A stretch of DNA of 64,000 bases from Vombatus ursinus. Lineage: Eukaryota > Chordata > Mammalia > Diprotodontia > Vombatidae. Of the stretch, positions 40,603 to 51,521 are shown in pieces; position 1 is the stretch's first letter, and each line of letters begins with the position of its first letter. Made by a program: the position numbers and the translations under genes. Location of the stretch: the NCBI RefSeq assembly GCF_900497805.2, contig NW_020949548.1, positions 18,963,252 through 19,027,251 on the forward strand, written 5' to 3'. Under the pieces are notes generated by a model. The model saw nothing but the letters and a program-made list of their open reading frames with translations. It was not told where the DNA came from and ran no database searches.

Positions 40603-41595
40603 TCTCCAAGGGAAAAAAATATGCTTTTCTTAAGGGAATAAACATATTCCAAGAAAGTTGTCTCTTAGACATGTTTCTATAAATTGAACTGTATTTTCCC
40701 ATTGGTTGGCTTGGATTCAAAGACCTAATAGTATCACATTATTAGTTATCTTTTGGCACATGCTTGCCATATCTCCCTACCTTGTTAGCTTTTAATGAAC
40801 AGGAAGAGTTTTTGGAAATACATCTGCAATCCATTCATACTCTGCAGAACTTTTACTGACTTCAAAATCTTCAATCTCCCCCACCCCTCCCATTCCCCAA
40901 ATCTTCCCACCAGCCCACATGATTTTCTCCTATTCCTTTGGATCACCTAACTCTACTTTAGGCACGCCTTGAACTTAGCTATTCTCCTCCTCCATTTGTC
41001 TGGGTATTTATAATGTCTAATAGACCTTGCCTGGTTCAAAAGTTGTCTTTTGCATGTAGGGGCCATCAGTCTGTAACACCATGAATTATAGTTACGAAAT
41101 GCATTATATTTGAATCTCCATGCTTTATAAAACAAATTAGTACCCTATCGTTAAAATCAACTTTATAAACTTAAAACACATTTACTTAAAAGAGGAGATA
41201 CCTATTACTTCAAAAAAGTTTGATGCAAAAGATAAATTCATAATGCCTTCTAGTTAACAGATGCATTTCAATAAACTATAGCCATAGACTCTGGAAATCT
41301 GAAAACTACTTTAATAGATTTTATTTGGGGCATGATTAATATACCCTTACTAGCATCCTTTAAACATATAACACAGAAGCAATCTCTACCCCTGGGACTT
41401 TCCCCAGGAGAGCAGGAAGCATCTGGAGCCTGGGATCTGAGGAAGGCCCAGGGCTGGACTCCACACTGTGGTCCTGAGGATGAGACATAATGGCATAACA
41501 TATTGTGGAAAGATAAGAATCTGGGGGCCTGATGAGTTTGAGAGAGACTTTCCTCTGTCTTCTGTTCAAGGACTCTACTGTGGCCTGAGAAAGGG
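40603..41595. other. 1-kb repeat-poor stretch
   Basis: AT-rich, single-copy-looking; holds a kappaB-type motif listed separately. No open frame of interest. Confidence 0.4.
41394..41403 (+). promoter_or_regulatory. Canonical kappaB motif
   Basis: GGGACTTTCC, inside the larger CCTGGGACTTTCCCCAGG whose outer CCTGG/CCAGG arms are complementary. A ten-base motif is expected by chance in long sequence, so function is unproven. Confidence 0.3.
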
Positions 41596-42350
41596 ACCAC
41601 AACATGAATGGGCAGTTTCAAAGGAAGAAATCTAAGCCATCAAAAAGGATATGACAAAATGCTCCAAAGCACTTATAATTTCAGAAATGCAAATTAAGAA
41701 AACACTAAGATTGATAGGTACAACCAAAAGAAAGAAAATGACAACTGTTGAAACAGTTGTGGGAAAATAGGCACGCTAATTCACTGTTGGTGAAATAGTA
41801 ATTGGTCCAGTCATTCTGGAAAACAATTTGGAATCCTTTCCCCCCGACAAAGTTACTAAACTGTGCATACCCTCTGATCCAGCAAGATCACTACTAAGCC
41901 TATGCCTCAGAGAGGTTAAAGAAAGAGGAAAAGGACCATATGAACAAAAATATTTCTAGCAGCTATTTTTGTTATAGCAAAGAACTAGAAACTAAGAGGA
42001 TTCCCACCAATTGGGGAATGGTTGAACAAATTATGATATATGGAGGTAATGGAATACTATTGCTCTCTAAGAAATCATGGAAACCTGGGAAGACTTGCAC
42101 GAACTGCTACAGAGTAAACTGATAAGAAAATGGAGAGCAGCTTCAACAACATTATAAAGATAAACAACTTTGAAAGCCTTAAAAACTCTGATCAATGCAA
42201 GTACCAACCACAATTCCAGAGGACCAATGACAAAGCATGCTGCCAACCTCCTGACAGAGAGGTAATAGACTGAGGGTCGAGAATGAGACATAAATTTTTA
42301 AGACATGTCCAATGTGGGAATTTGTTTTAATCACGGATATTTGTTTTAAA
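41596..42350 (+). mobile_element. L1 3' end, 5'-truncated
   Basis: aatgggcagtttcaaaggaa, attcactgttggtgaaatag, ggtccagtcattctggaaaa, ccctctgatccagcaagatc and ggaatggttgaacaaattat follow the L1 ORF2 C-terminal region; frames are broken. Confidence 0.75.
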
Positions 42351-42351
42351 G

Positions 42352-42577
42352 GGGGCAGCTGGTGGCACGGTGGCTACAGCACTGGAAGATTCATCTTCCT
42401 GAATTCAAATCTGGCCTCAGACACTGGCTGTGTGATTCTGGGCAAGCCACTTAACCTATTTATCTCAGTTCCTCATCTGTATAATGAGCTGGAGAAGGAA
42501 ATGGCAAAACGATTCCAATATCTTTGCCAAGAAAATCCCAAAATGTCACCAAGAGTCAGACACAACTGAATAACATT
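42352..42577 (+). mobile_element. MAR1-type SINE with RTE-like tail
   Basis: ggcagctggtggcacggtgg head, gagctggagaaggaaatggc, atctttgccaagaaaatccc and gagtcagacacaactgaata tail. Flanks share a worn ttttaaa-gg duplication. Confidence 0.85.
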
Positions 42578-42825
42578 TTTTTAAAAGGAATGGATCTTAC
42601 CTCCCTATAGGACCTGGGGCTCCTCTCCTACCACCTGTCAGAATCTAAGTCTCCTCTTCTTAAAGAACTTTCTTCTCAGTGTTTGGTCTGGTAAGGCAGA
42701 GCTTACCAGGATAACCCCAGAGTGGGGTCAAATGGTAGAAGGGACCAAAATTCATCTCCTTAGAGGGAGACAGGTGAGTATGGGTGATCTGGCATCAGAC
42801 TTCCTACACACTAGTGCCCTCTCCT

Positions 42826-43092
42826 GCATAACAATAATAATGATGATGATGAACATTTATAGAGCACTTTAAAACCTATAAAGCATTATACAGATAGATG
42901 ACATTACCTCCTTTGAGTCTCACAATAACCCTGAGAAGTATGTACTACAGGTATTATTATTATTTCATTTTATAACTGAGCAAACTGAGGCTAAGTGAAA
43001 TAAAGTGACTCGCTCATGGCCACATAGCTAGTAAATATCAGGCCAGGATTTGAAGCAAGAACTTCCAAATCCAATGTTTTTATGCATTGAGG
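42826..43092 (-). mobile_element. MIR, antisense
   Basis: gatgaacatttatagagcac, ctcacaataaccctgagaag, tgagcaaactgaggctaagt and ggccacatagctagtaaata. Confidence 0.8.
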
Positions 43093-43227
43093 GCTTTGCA
43101 CAAGAGGAGAAAAAAAAGAGGTGAAGTTATGAGCCCCAAAGGTTGAATAAAGGGTGAGAATGAAGCATTCCATCCATCATTACAAATGATGACATTCTCA
43201 GTTACTTGTAACCATGTAGTACAAGGG

Positions 43228-43482
43228 AAAGGCCACTAAGTGGTGCCATGGATAGAACCCTACACCTAGACCTGAATTCAAATTCTGTCTCAAATAAGCT
43301 GAATGACCTTGGGCAATTCACTTAACTTTTGCCTGCCTGAGTTTCCTCATCTGTAAAACAGAGAGAGTAATAGCACCTACCTCCTAGGATTGTTGTGAGG
43401 ATCAAATGAGAAGATATTTGCAAAGCACTTTACAAACCTTAAAATGCCATATAAATGCTAGCTATTATTATTATTAATGACA
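43228..43482 (+). mobile_element. MIR, full length
   Basis: ggccactaagtggtgccatg head, tgaatgaccttgggcaattc, gagtttcctcatctgtaaaa, ggattgttgtgaggatcaaa and gctagctattattatta. Confidence 0.9.
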
Positions 43483-43489
43483 TGTTATT

Positions 43490-43632
43490 GCAAAACTTCC
43501 AGGAGCCTTGGGTCCTAGTCTCTGCTCTACCACTAACTCTAGATGACTTAGAACGCCTCAGTTTTCCCTCTACAAATTGAAGGGTATCATTTAGATGGTC
43601 CACAAGATCTCTTCCTGATCTAATGTTTGGTG
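43490..43632 (+). mobile_element. SINE with CR1/L3-like tail, worn
   Basis: cttgggtcctagtctctgct, gttttccctctacaaattga, atggtccacaagatctcttc. Confidence 0.5.
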
Positions 43633-43961
43633 CCTCTGCTCCTGACTTTGCAAAGGAAGACCTTTCGGCCAGGAATCAGCCTAAGTTTTTGCCCTGTGCC
43701 CAACACCCTTAACCAGGAAGGGTCAGAAGACCAGAGGCTAGATCAGAATGGGAGAAAGGAATGATTCAGCCCAGGTGTGCCACATACTAGTGAGCCTTGT
43801 GGCCTAGTGGCCCAAAGCCATACCTGTGGAAAGTAGGGCCTGATGTCCACAGGGTCCCTGGAGCAACCGAGGATGTCACCTACCTTTCCTTCCCACTTTA
43901 AACACATAATAAGCATACTATATGCAGAACCCAGTCCTATACCAGAGGAACTATACATTTT
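43633..43961. other. No recognised feature
   Basis: 330 bp, single-copy-looking. Confidence 0.4.
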
Positions 43962-44155
43962 CAATAATAGGATTTGGAGTTAGAAGGCATCTAAGAGGTA
44001 ATCTAGTCCAACACCCTCATTTTTGGGGATAAGGAAATTGAGGCATAGAGATATTAAGTAATTTGCCCAGGGTCATAGAGCTATTAAATGTTGGAGGCAG
44101 AAATTAAACCCCAGGCTTCTTCACTCCAAGTCCAGAGCCTTAGGTCATGTAGAGC
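43962..44155 (-). mobile_element. SINE with CR1/L3-like tail, antisense
   Basis: gatttggagttagaaggcat, gtaatctagtccaacaccc, gcccagggtcatagagctat. Ends in a short direct repeat of aggtcatgtag (44130-44170). Confidence 0.7.
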
Positions 44156-44164
44156 ACTAGGTCA

Positions 44165-44340
44165 TGTAGACCCTGACCCCAGGAGTTTATAGTCTAAGAA
44201 GGGGCTAAAATACACACAAAGACAATAATGCATGATCCTACGTGATAAGGTACAAGAGATATATGGAATAAAATGCTCCGTGAGGTCTGGGGGAAAATCA
44301 TCACTGACAGGAAGGATTTCTGAAAGATGTGGCATCAGGG
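44165..44340 (-). mobile_element. L2 LINE UTR, antisense
   Basis: ggagtttatagtctaagaag, gacaataatgcatgatcc and aaggatttctgaaagatgtg resemble L2 in reverse. Confidence 0.45.
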
Positions 44341-45100
44341 AGGGAGTGCCCCTTCCTGACACTCTGCTCCTGTAGCTGTTCACAGTCGTGAAGTGAAGCT
44401 ACTTCCTTTAGCAGGCACAGCTACCATACCTGTGGTGCTGGCACCCTCATTCCTCCCTGACACTGCTCTCGAAGGAAAAATCAATTGTCCCCATGAGGCC
44501 CGTTTGAGAAGGAATACATTCCTGAGCTGCCAGAAGAAAAAGCTCTCTTTCTGGTCTGCTGGAAAAGGAAAGGGCAAGATGGCCATGGTGGAAATCACCT
44601 GCAAAGGAAGGGGAGGGGGAGAAGCAGGAGCATCTTTAACGCTGAGCCAGACCAGCTCCCTCCCAACCCCACACTCCCTGCATTCCCCTCTCCTGCCTAA
44701 CCCCAGCCTCCCTGAGACTCTGGGAGACAGTGCCATGCTGTGGACACTTGCTTCCTCTGCTAGCACACTCCTGGCCTCTGCAGGTACAGTAGGTCTGCTT
44801 CCTGACCCCATTTCCTCACCAATCTCTATTGAGCTGTATGCTGGTGACGCTCCTGCCATGCCAATCAGATACCACCGCAGCCTGCAGTGCAGTTTGCTAC
44901 AACAAATTCACAGCTCCCGAGTATATTCAGTGGAAAACTACTGTGGCAAAGCAGCCTAATTAAACTGACGTAATTTCCATAGCTGTGCACTTTTATCAAA
45001 TAAAAAAAAAATAACGCCCAGGAAAAAAAAATAAATCATGCCTCTCTAATCTTGTAAAATCAACTGTAGCTGCAATGCATTTAAAAGATGTTTCTGCTCA
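44341..45100. other. Repeat-free, GC-richer block followed by an AT-rich CNE-like segment
   Basis: 44393-44959 is open for 188 codons on the plus strand (from a GTG, not an ATG) and 44380-44859 is open on the minus strand; no domain seen in either. At 44955-45090 aattaaactgacgtaatttc and aaatcatgcctctctaatct suggest homeodomain and CRE-type sites. Confidence 0.4.
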
Positions 45101-45102
45101 AT

Positions 45103-45312
45103 GTCATTGAATCCCAGAATGTCAGAGCTGGAAGGAACCTTAGAGGTACTTTATCTAATTCAGCCCCTTCATGTTCCATATGAGGAAAAGGAAGCCTAGA
45201 GAGGAAGAGTGAGTTGTCCAAGGTCACACATGCACGAAGTGGCAGGGCCAGGATTTGAACTGAGGTCCTTTAATTCTAGGGCCAAATCTCTATACTATTC
45301 CTATTACTCAGG
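45103..45312 (-). mobile_element. SINE with CR1/L3-like tail, antisense
   Basis: cagaatgtcagagctggaag, accttagaggtactttatct, gtccaaggtcacacatgcac and gatttgaactgaggtcc. Confidence 0.8.
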
Positions 45313-45392
45313 CCAAAGTTACAAAATTCCAAAATCCAGGGAATCTTTCCTAGCTAAGATACAGAAATTATAATACACACACATATTATCTG

Positions 45393-45650
45393 AATAGCAT
45401 AGTAGAAAGATAACTGGATTTGGAGCCAAAGGACTTGAGTTCGAATCCCAATGAACCTCTCTCTATCTCAGTTTCTCCATCTGTAAAACGGTGGGGGTTG
45501 ACTAATAATCTTTGACGTCCCTTCTAATTCTATATCTATTCTCTTATATGATCTCTCTGGGCCTCAATTCCCTCATCCATAAAATGAGGGGTCAGGAGTA
45601 AATGACCTCTAAGATCTCTTTCAGTTTTATCCTAGGATATCTACAAAACA
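45393..45650 (+). mobile_element. Two head-to-tail SINEs with CR1/L3-like tails
   Basis: First: tagcatagtagaaagataac to about 45542, with gttcgaatcccaatgaacc. The second lacks its head: atctctctgggcctcaattc, aatgacctctaagatctctt. Confidence 0.65.
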
Positions 45651-45871
45651 TTGAAAATGATCAGCACCACACAGCTCAGGACAGCTCCTAGGTTTCCCCA
45701 GTTGGTTGTCTCAAACCTAGCAGATGAAACACACTAGGGATAGGGAGGGAAATATCCCCTTTCCTTAGAGGAAATAATGTATAAATCAGTAAACATAGAC
45801 TCTAGAGATTTCAGATTGTAATCATGGAATATAGCGGCTTGGGACAGTACTCCCTCACGAATACTTTGGCA

Positions 45872-46045
45872 TGGTGTAGCCAAAAGAACACAGAGAAAGG
45901 ATCTGGCTTTCAATCCTGGTCCCTTAGCAGATTCTCAGTGTGACCTTGGGTAGTCACAACCTCTCTCAGATGCAGCTTCATCCTCTATAAAAAGGGGAAA
46001 TACTCTTTTTCCTCACAAGGTTGTTGCAAGACTCCAAGGAGCTCA
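45872..46045 (+). mobile_element. MIR, 5' two thirds
   Basis: catggtgtagccaaaagaac, agtgtgaccttgggtagtca, cctcacaaggttgttgcaag. Confidence 0.6.
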
Positions 46046-46047
46046 TA

Positions 46048-46208
46048 GGAGCATAGATCAATAAGAGACCTCAGAGATTATCCAACTCTCTCATTTTAAG
46101 ATGAAGAAATTGAGACACAAGGAGATTAGGTGATTTGTCCAAGGTCTCAAGGCACTGGGCATCAGAGGCAGGTCCTATGATTTCAGAGGTCACTGTACCT
46201 TACATCCT
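46048..46208 (-). mobile_element. SINE with CR1/L3-like tail, antisense
   Basis: gagcatagatcaataagaga, cctcagagattatccaactc, gatgaagaaattgagacaca, gtccaaggtctcaaggcac. Confidence 0.7.
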
Positions 46209-46586
46209 TCATGATTTATGTGAAAGGAAACTGAAAAGGAAAACAAAGGGGTTACACACATGAAAGGAAGGTATTCTTATGCTACCATTTGACCCATAGA
46301 TAAAAGGGAAGTGATGTTAACCTGGGAGATTGAGGGAAGGGTGAGGATCATCAATTTAACACCAGAGGTATCAGTCAATTTCCACATGCAAATGAGATTG
46401 TGTTCATTTACATAGGCCATCAGGCAAAGGAATCAGTCTGGGTAAGCTGACAGGAAGGAACTGGGTGGATGGGACAAATGCTGGTTTTAGAAGATGACAT
46501 CATTCCTCCTAGCAGGTGAAAACAATGGCCTTTGTGTACAAGAATGCAAGGTGAACTACATAGTGAGTACCAGACAAGAGGGAAAA
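46209..46586. other. Repeat-poor stretch
   Basis: About 380 bp with an octamer motif (below) in ttccacatgcaaatgagatt, next to gttcatttacataggcc. Candidate enhancer-like sequence, unproven. Confidence 0.35.
46386..46393 (+). promoter_or_regulatory. Octamer motif ATGCAAAT
   Basis: Exact POU-family octamer in single-copy-looking sequence. Eight-base motifs recur by chance. Confidence 0.25.
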
Positions 46587-46780
46587 TAGGATCATAGATC
46601 TAGAACTGTCAGAGAACATCTAGCCTAATTCTCTCATGTGTCTGATGAGGAAACTGAGGCCCAGAGTGGTTAAGAGACTTGTCCCAAGTCACATGTATAG
46701 AAAGCAGCCAAGCTAAGAATGGAACCCAGGCCCCAACACCAAATCCAGTGTTCTTTCCACTAAGCCCCATTGCCTCCCAT
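46587..46780 (-). mobile_element. SINE with CR1/L3-like tail, antisense
   Basis: aggatcatagatctagaact, gatgaggaaactgaggccca, gaatggaacccaggcccc and ccactaagccccattgcc. Confidence 0.8.
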
Positions 46781-47202
46781 CTTGACTAATGAAGCCTTCA
46801 TTCAGAAGGCTAGGACCTGGATGCCACCTCAAAACAAAAAATGAGAAAACCTTACCTGATGTAAGAAACAGAACCAACCTGATATAATGACCGGTAGGCA
46901 CTAAAACAAACCAATCACATGGACAGAAGTGGGAGCACATTCTAGAGAAAGTATTTAGGCTAGGGGAAATCTAGTAATGTAGCAAAGATGATTTCCTGAG
47001 GCCAGGAAGCAGAAAGAAACCCCAAATTTGTAGAGGGGCTGATCAGAAGGTCAGTTCATGCCTGCTTCCCTCCAGGGAGTTCAACTACAAAGTGCCTTTC
47101 CCCTGCAGGGTCCACGAGCCAGAGCAGGACCACAAATCAATTGCTACAAAATGAACAGGGTGCAACCTGAAATCATAGGGGAAACCCGGGAAGACTCACA
47201 TC
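46781..47202. other. No recognised feature
   Basis: 420 bp without nameable repeat or gene. Confidence 0.4.
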
Positions 47203-47396
47203 ATGGCACACTTTACGGGAAACAGTACCAGACCCAGAATTGGAAGACCTGGCTTCAAATCCTAACTCTTCTGTTTGTTACTTGTGACTTCAAGGATGTC
47301 ATTGAGCTTTCTTAAGACCTCAAGTTCATCATAGGCAAAAGGACAGAGCTGGCTTGGACGACCTCTAGGGTCCTTTCCAGCACTGAATCTATGACC
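47203..47396 (+). mobile_element. SINE with CR1/L3-like tail
   Basis: aagacctggcttcaaatcct, gagctggcttggacgacctc, tagggtcctttccagcactg, aatctatgacc. Confidence 0.7.
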
Positions 47397-47865
47397 TGAG
47401 AAATGAAGAGATCAAAGAAAAAGACATAAGGATCTACAGCTGACTGCTATTCCTGTGGTTCAGAAGAGTCCAATGAGAACAGCTTTATTCTGAAGATAGG
47501 AAGGTGAAATACAGGAAGAGGGACATAGAAAGATTTCAGGAGCTCTCCTAGAAATAACCATGGGTATATATTCACCTGTGGAAAAGAATAGCAATTCAAT
47601 GTACAAAAACTGTAGATACTTTTTTTTCACATTTTTGCAAATCAGCATCTCTCCTCTCAGGAAAACTCGAATGGGTTGGGTGTTTATGTAACACAGACCA
47701 TGGGAAAGAGTTTCTGGGAGACAACATCCAGGACAAGAGAATATGCATGACTTGGTAAAAGCTTCTGGTGGTATCCGCAGGGACTCTGGGAATGGTGGGT
47801 GGGTCACCAGATAGCAGAGAACTATAAGTTGCATGAGGGGATTGCCAAGTTTTATTTAACTTCAG
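47397..47865. other. No recognised feature
   Basis: 470 bp, single-copy-looking. Minus-strand frames of 111 and 124 codons overlap each other and show no domain. Confidence 0.35.
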
Positions 47866-48068
47866 CATCTCGGCCAGTGTGGTGCAGAGGCTAGAAGCTA
47901 AGGGGACCTCAGAGCAAGCCCTGCCTATCACATACTCAGGCTGTTCTGACTCTGCATAATTCCCCAGGCAACTCTCTAAGCCTATAAGTTAAAAAGTAGG
48001 AGCAGATCCATATTATTCAAGAGAGTTCCCCACAAGAACTCCTAACACTGATGACATCACAGGTATGG
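47866..48068 (+). mobile_element. Tail-B SINE, sense, nearly whole
   Basis: Head ggccagtgtggtgcagagg, then caggcaactctctaagccta, taagttaaaaagtaggagca, agttccccacaagaactcct and atgacatcacaggtat. The tail matches neither L2 nor CR1/L3. Confidence 0.65.
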
Positions 48069-48146
48069 TTTAAAAAAAAAATCCAGAGTCTCCTTCTTGC
48101 CACAATGAGATATCAGAAGAGGATATGGACATGAAGAAATAGAATT

Positions 48147-48290
48147 GGGGCAGCTTCATAGCGCAGAGGATCGTTCACCAGCCCTGGAGTCAGGAGGACC
48201 TGAGTCCAAATCTGGCCTCTGATTCTTACTAGCTATATGACCCTGGGCAAGTCACTTAACCTTGATTGCCTCCAAAAAAATTTTTTTTTT
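48147..48290 (+). mobile_element. SINE1/WSINE1-type SINE
   Basis: ggggcagcttcatagcgcag, tcaggaggacctgagtccaa, gaccctgggcaagtcactta and a short A-run then T-run. Confidence 0.85.
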
Positions 48291-48350
48291 ACATTTAAAA
48301 AAGAAATCGCATCAATTCACAATTCTGTACTGCTTTATGGTTTACAGAGG

Positions 48351-48371
48351 CTCTCTCTCTCTCTCTCACAC

Positions 48372-48411
<40 letters not shown>

Positions 48412-48413
48412 AC
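48351..48413. repeat. (CT)n(CA)n microsatellite
   Basis: CT run of 17 then CA with a GCAC interruption and a TACA near the end; inside the MIR. Confidence 0.95.
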
Positions 48414-48486
48414 CCCTGTGAAGTAGGCAGTGCAAATATTATCATCCTTATCTAATGATGAAGAAACTCAGAGAAATAGAATAAGA

Positions 48487-48658
48487 GAAAGCAAAACACT
48501 GGCTCTGGGCCAAGGCATCTTGATTCAAATACTGTCTCTGATACTACCTTGTGACCATGAGTGAGCCACTTATCCTCCCTGTGTCTCAGTTTCCTCAGCT
48601 GTAAAATGAGGTTAGACAAGATGGCCTGTGAAATACCTTCTGACCCTAGATCTATGTT
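48487..48658 (+). mobile_element. SINE with CR1/L3-like tail
   Basis: aaacactggctctgggccaa, gtctcagtttcctcagctgt, gacaagatggcctgtgaaat, ctagatctatg. Confidence 0.75.
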
Positions 48659-48889
48659 TTTATTAAGGGACTTGCCCATAGTAATTAGTGTTAGAAGTAT
48701 GACTTATACCTAAGGTCTCATGATTTCATATCCAGGAATCTTTACCCAGGGTCACACAGTAAGTAAGTGTGAGTCAGGACATGAATCTAGTCTGGGATCT
48801 TGAGGGTTGCACAAATGAATACAAGGTCTGACAAATCAACTAAGCTGGAAAGGCTTAGAGTGATGTCAAAGTGAAAAAGTGAAACAGCT

Positions 48890-49050
48890 GTCTTGGGAGG
48901 TAGTGGGCTCCCCCTCATTGGAGGTCTGCAGGTAGATTTTGGATGACTATCTTTAGAGGATACTGTAGAAGGAATTATTTTTCTTGTATGGGTTGGACCT
49001 CATGGCCTCAAAGGCCCCTTCCAACTCTGAAATGAGATGATTCTATGATG
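48890..49050 (+). mobile_element. CR1/L3 LINE 3' tip
   Basis: ttgggaggtagtgggctccc, cctcattggaggtctgcagg, gtatgggttggacctcatgg and tgagatgattctatgatg. Confidence 0.85.
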
Positions 49051-49121
49051 TAGACCTAGTGACAGGCTGTGTCCATTACCTAAGGACTAGCTCCACTAAT
49101 TCTAGAGAAGATCATTATAGA

Positions 49122-49240
49122 ACTCAATTCAATAAGCATTTATTAAATACCTACTATGTGCTAGATACTGGGAGGAGGGAACAAAGACAACAAAGAGATG
49201 ATCCTCAAGAAGGTTACATTCTTTAGTGGTAAAGGAACGA
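49122..49240 (-). mobile_element. L2 LINE 3' end, antisense
   Basis: aactcaattcaataagcatt, cctactatgtgctagatact and cctcaagaaggttacattct. Confidence 0.8.
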
Positions 49241-49875
49241 CAAAGTGCTATGATATCATCAGTATAGATATTCCTTCCACGGATGCAAATAGTTACCTCT
49301 CCATTCCTTCATAAAAGAGTTGCTGTAACCAAAAGAATTAAATTGGCAGCCAAGCTTCTCATCATGAAGGTTGAACACCAGGAGACAAATTTCTTTGGCC
49401 ACAGTAACTCATGAAGACTGTCTCCTAAATTGGAGAGGGTTGTAATCTGTGTCAAAAATGGGAATGCCTATACCATCAAAATCATGGGCCCTGGAAAGGT
49501 TAAATTTAGCATTATTATAATTAGGAGATTAATCAACATCTGGTGAGTAAATGAATGTGGCAGCATTCATCATACCTCTGCCTCTTCCCACCTGGCCTTT
49601 GTCCTTTGCCCAGTATGGTAGGGCTCCCTAAGATCTTTTCCTTGATATTTATTGGAATTTATCTCAGATTATTCAGATTCAGTAATGTTCTTGCGGGTAA
49701 AGCCCTCCTTAATTGCCTCACAAGGAACTTGTGATACCATTGTGACCTCTTAAGACATAAACCCCGATGTCATCCATCCCTCACCAGCTATAATTTCCTC
49801 TTTTTTCTTTAGGTTCCAAGGAAAAGTAGATTGACTGTATAGAATACTGTGCTGGGGAATACGGGATAGAGATCA
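49241..49875. other. 635 bp, unassigned
   Basis: The part at 49270-49490 (accaggagacaaatttcttt, catgaagactgtctcctaaa) feels like an interspersed repeat but I cannot place it. 49500-49560 has ataattaggagattaatcaa, a homeodomain-type patch. Confidence 0.3.
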
Positions 49876-49990
49876 TGAGTAGGCCTGTGATTTCATTGGT
49901 TTAGGGAACTTCCAGATAAGGAAACTCCCTCCACCAACGTAAGTCCCTGAAGCTTATAGTCTCAGAGAGTTGCCTAGAGTATGAGAGAAA
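49876..49990 (-). mobile_element. Tail-B SINE, antisense, tail part
   Basis: cctgtgatttcattggttta, gataaggaaactccctccac, gcttatagtctcagagagtt and gcctagagtatgag: reverse of the tail at 47.95-48.07 kb. A (GAG)n run at 49992-50017 follows. Confidence 0.6.
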
Positions 49991-50117
49991 TGAGGAGGAA
50001 GAGGAGGAGGAGGAGGATAGCTAACATTTATTCAGCACTTACTACATGCCAGACAGATAAATTGATTACATAGATAGGTAGACAATGGATTGGAGAAAAT
50101 GCAAAGATTAAATACAA

Positions 50118-50325
50118 CTTGAAGGCAGCTTGGTACAGTGGAAAGAGCCTTGGCGCTACAGTCAGAGTGCCTAAGTTTAAATCCCACCTCTGCTGATTAT
50201 TCCCTACGTGACCTTGGGCAAGTCACTCAATCTCACTGGGCCTTGGTGTCATCATCTCTAAAATAATGGAATTGTACCAAATGGTTTCTGATCCCTTCTA
50301 CCTTCAGATCTATGTTCCTATGATA
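50118..50325 (+). mobile_element. SINE with CR1/L3-like tail
   Basis: ggcagcttggtacagtggaa, agtttaaatcccacctctgc, gaccttgggcaagtcactca and cttcagatctatgttcctat. Confidence 0.8.
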
Positions 50326-50589
50326 TCCAGCCTCACGCATCCTATAGTCCCTTACCCTATTGTATCTCTGACCATTTCCCATCCTGCTGCTGGCTGATGA
50401 ACAACCCTCCAAACCAGAACTCCAAAGACCCTGGCTAGATGGAGCTAATACATTTGGATCAGCACTACCTAGGGCCATGCAACCTCAATGTCACCTTAGC
50501 AATTATCCACTGTCTGCAGACTGAAAGTGCAGTAGGAGCTCAGGTGGTGGCAAAGTAGTCAAGGAAGGCTTCAGAGAGGAGTAGGGATT

Positions 50590-50948
50590 TGAATCGTAGA
50601 ATCTTAAGACTAGGAAGAGAGTTTAGAAGACCTCTGTACCAACCCCCTACTCAAATTGTGACACTCTTTAACAATATCTCTGACAAGTAAAAGATTCATC
50701 CAGCCTCCTCTGTAAGATCTCCAGTGCTGCAGAACCTCATTATCAAATGAGCTGGCCCACTCAATTTTTTTGACAGCTCTAACTGTTAGGAAGTTTTTCT
50801 TCCCTTAAGTTGTGCCAAAATATGTCTCCCTTTAATTTTCACCCATTGGTCCTTGGTGTTGCCCAGTAGTGTCAGGGAGTACCTCAAGGTACAAACCTAA
50901 TCACTTTCCTGTATAATAACCCTTTAAGTATTTGAAGACAGACTCAGA
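50590..50948 (-). mobile_element. CR1/L3 LINE 3' portion, antisense
   Basis: tgacaagtaaaagattcatc, ctctaactgttaggaagttt, ttcacccattggtccttggt and ataaccctttaagtatttga follow the family in reverse. Confidence 0.8.
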
Positions 50949-51520
50949 GTTTGAAGAGTAGGATTTGGGGAGAGGTGATTTTTATTCTTGATGAAATTCT
51001 GTAGTAAAAAAATTATTTCTGAGCAAACAGAAAGAGAAGCAATCAGAGCCTTACCTAGGTTAGGGTGATGGAGGCTTTGCCCCTAGGCAAATTTAGAAAT
51101 TTAGAGAGTGCTGACAGCAACCTGTATTCCTTCAGCAGCAGAGGAACAGAGTTTAGTACCTAATTAGCAAGAATAATTAATGAAAACAAAACTACCAGAG
51201 TGTATGCTTCTTCAAGTAAGCACCTCTCTGCTCTGACCTGGCCCAGCTCCCCTCACCCCCAGATGACAGCTTCATGGTATCCTGGGGTCTCTTCCCCAGC
51301 AAGGCCTTATGTTTTGTATTCTAGTGCTTCCCCCTTCTCTTCTACCATATTCAGCTGAATTTGTCTTAAACATTGAATAATGATTGACCTAAATGCCAAA
51401 ATCGCTAGTTACAGCTATGGAAACAATGATCACCAAGAGTCAGCATTGCAAATGGTAGACTCTGAATTCTGAGATTCCAATTTCCATCTCTTATAGAGTA
51501 ACTAAACTGATATCAAGAGA
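50949..51520. other. 570 bp, mostly unassigned
   Basis: 51040-51110 (taggtta..., cccctaggcaaatttagaaa) may be a worn SINE. 51150-51200 has cctaattagcaagaataatt. No gene seen. Confidence 0.3.
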
Positions 51521-51521
51521 A

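Larger units (their letters stand above)
48312..48745 (-). mobile_element. MIR, antisense, split by a microsatellite and a SINE
   Basis: tactgctttatggtttacag before, ctgtgaagtaggcagtgcaa and tgatgaagaaactcagagaa after the repeat. Resumes at about 48660 with agggacttgcccatagtaat beyond the inserted SINE. Confidence 0.6.
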
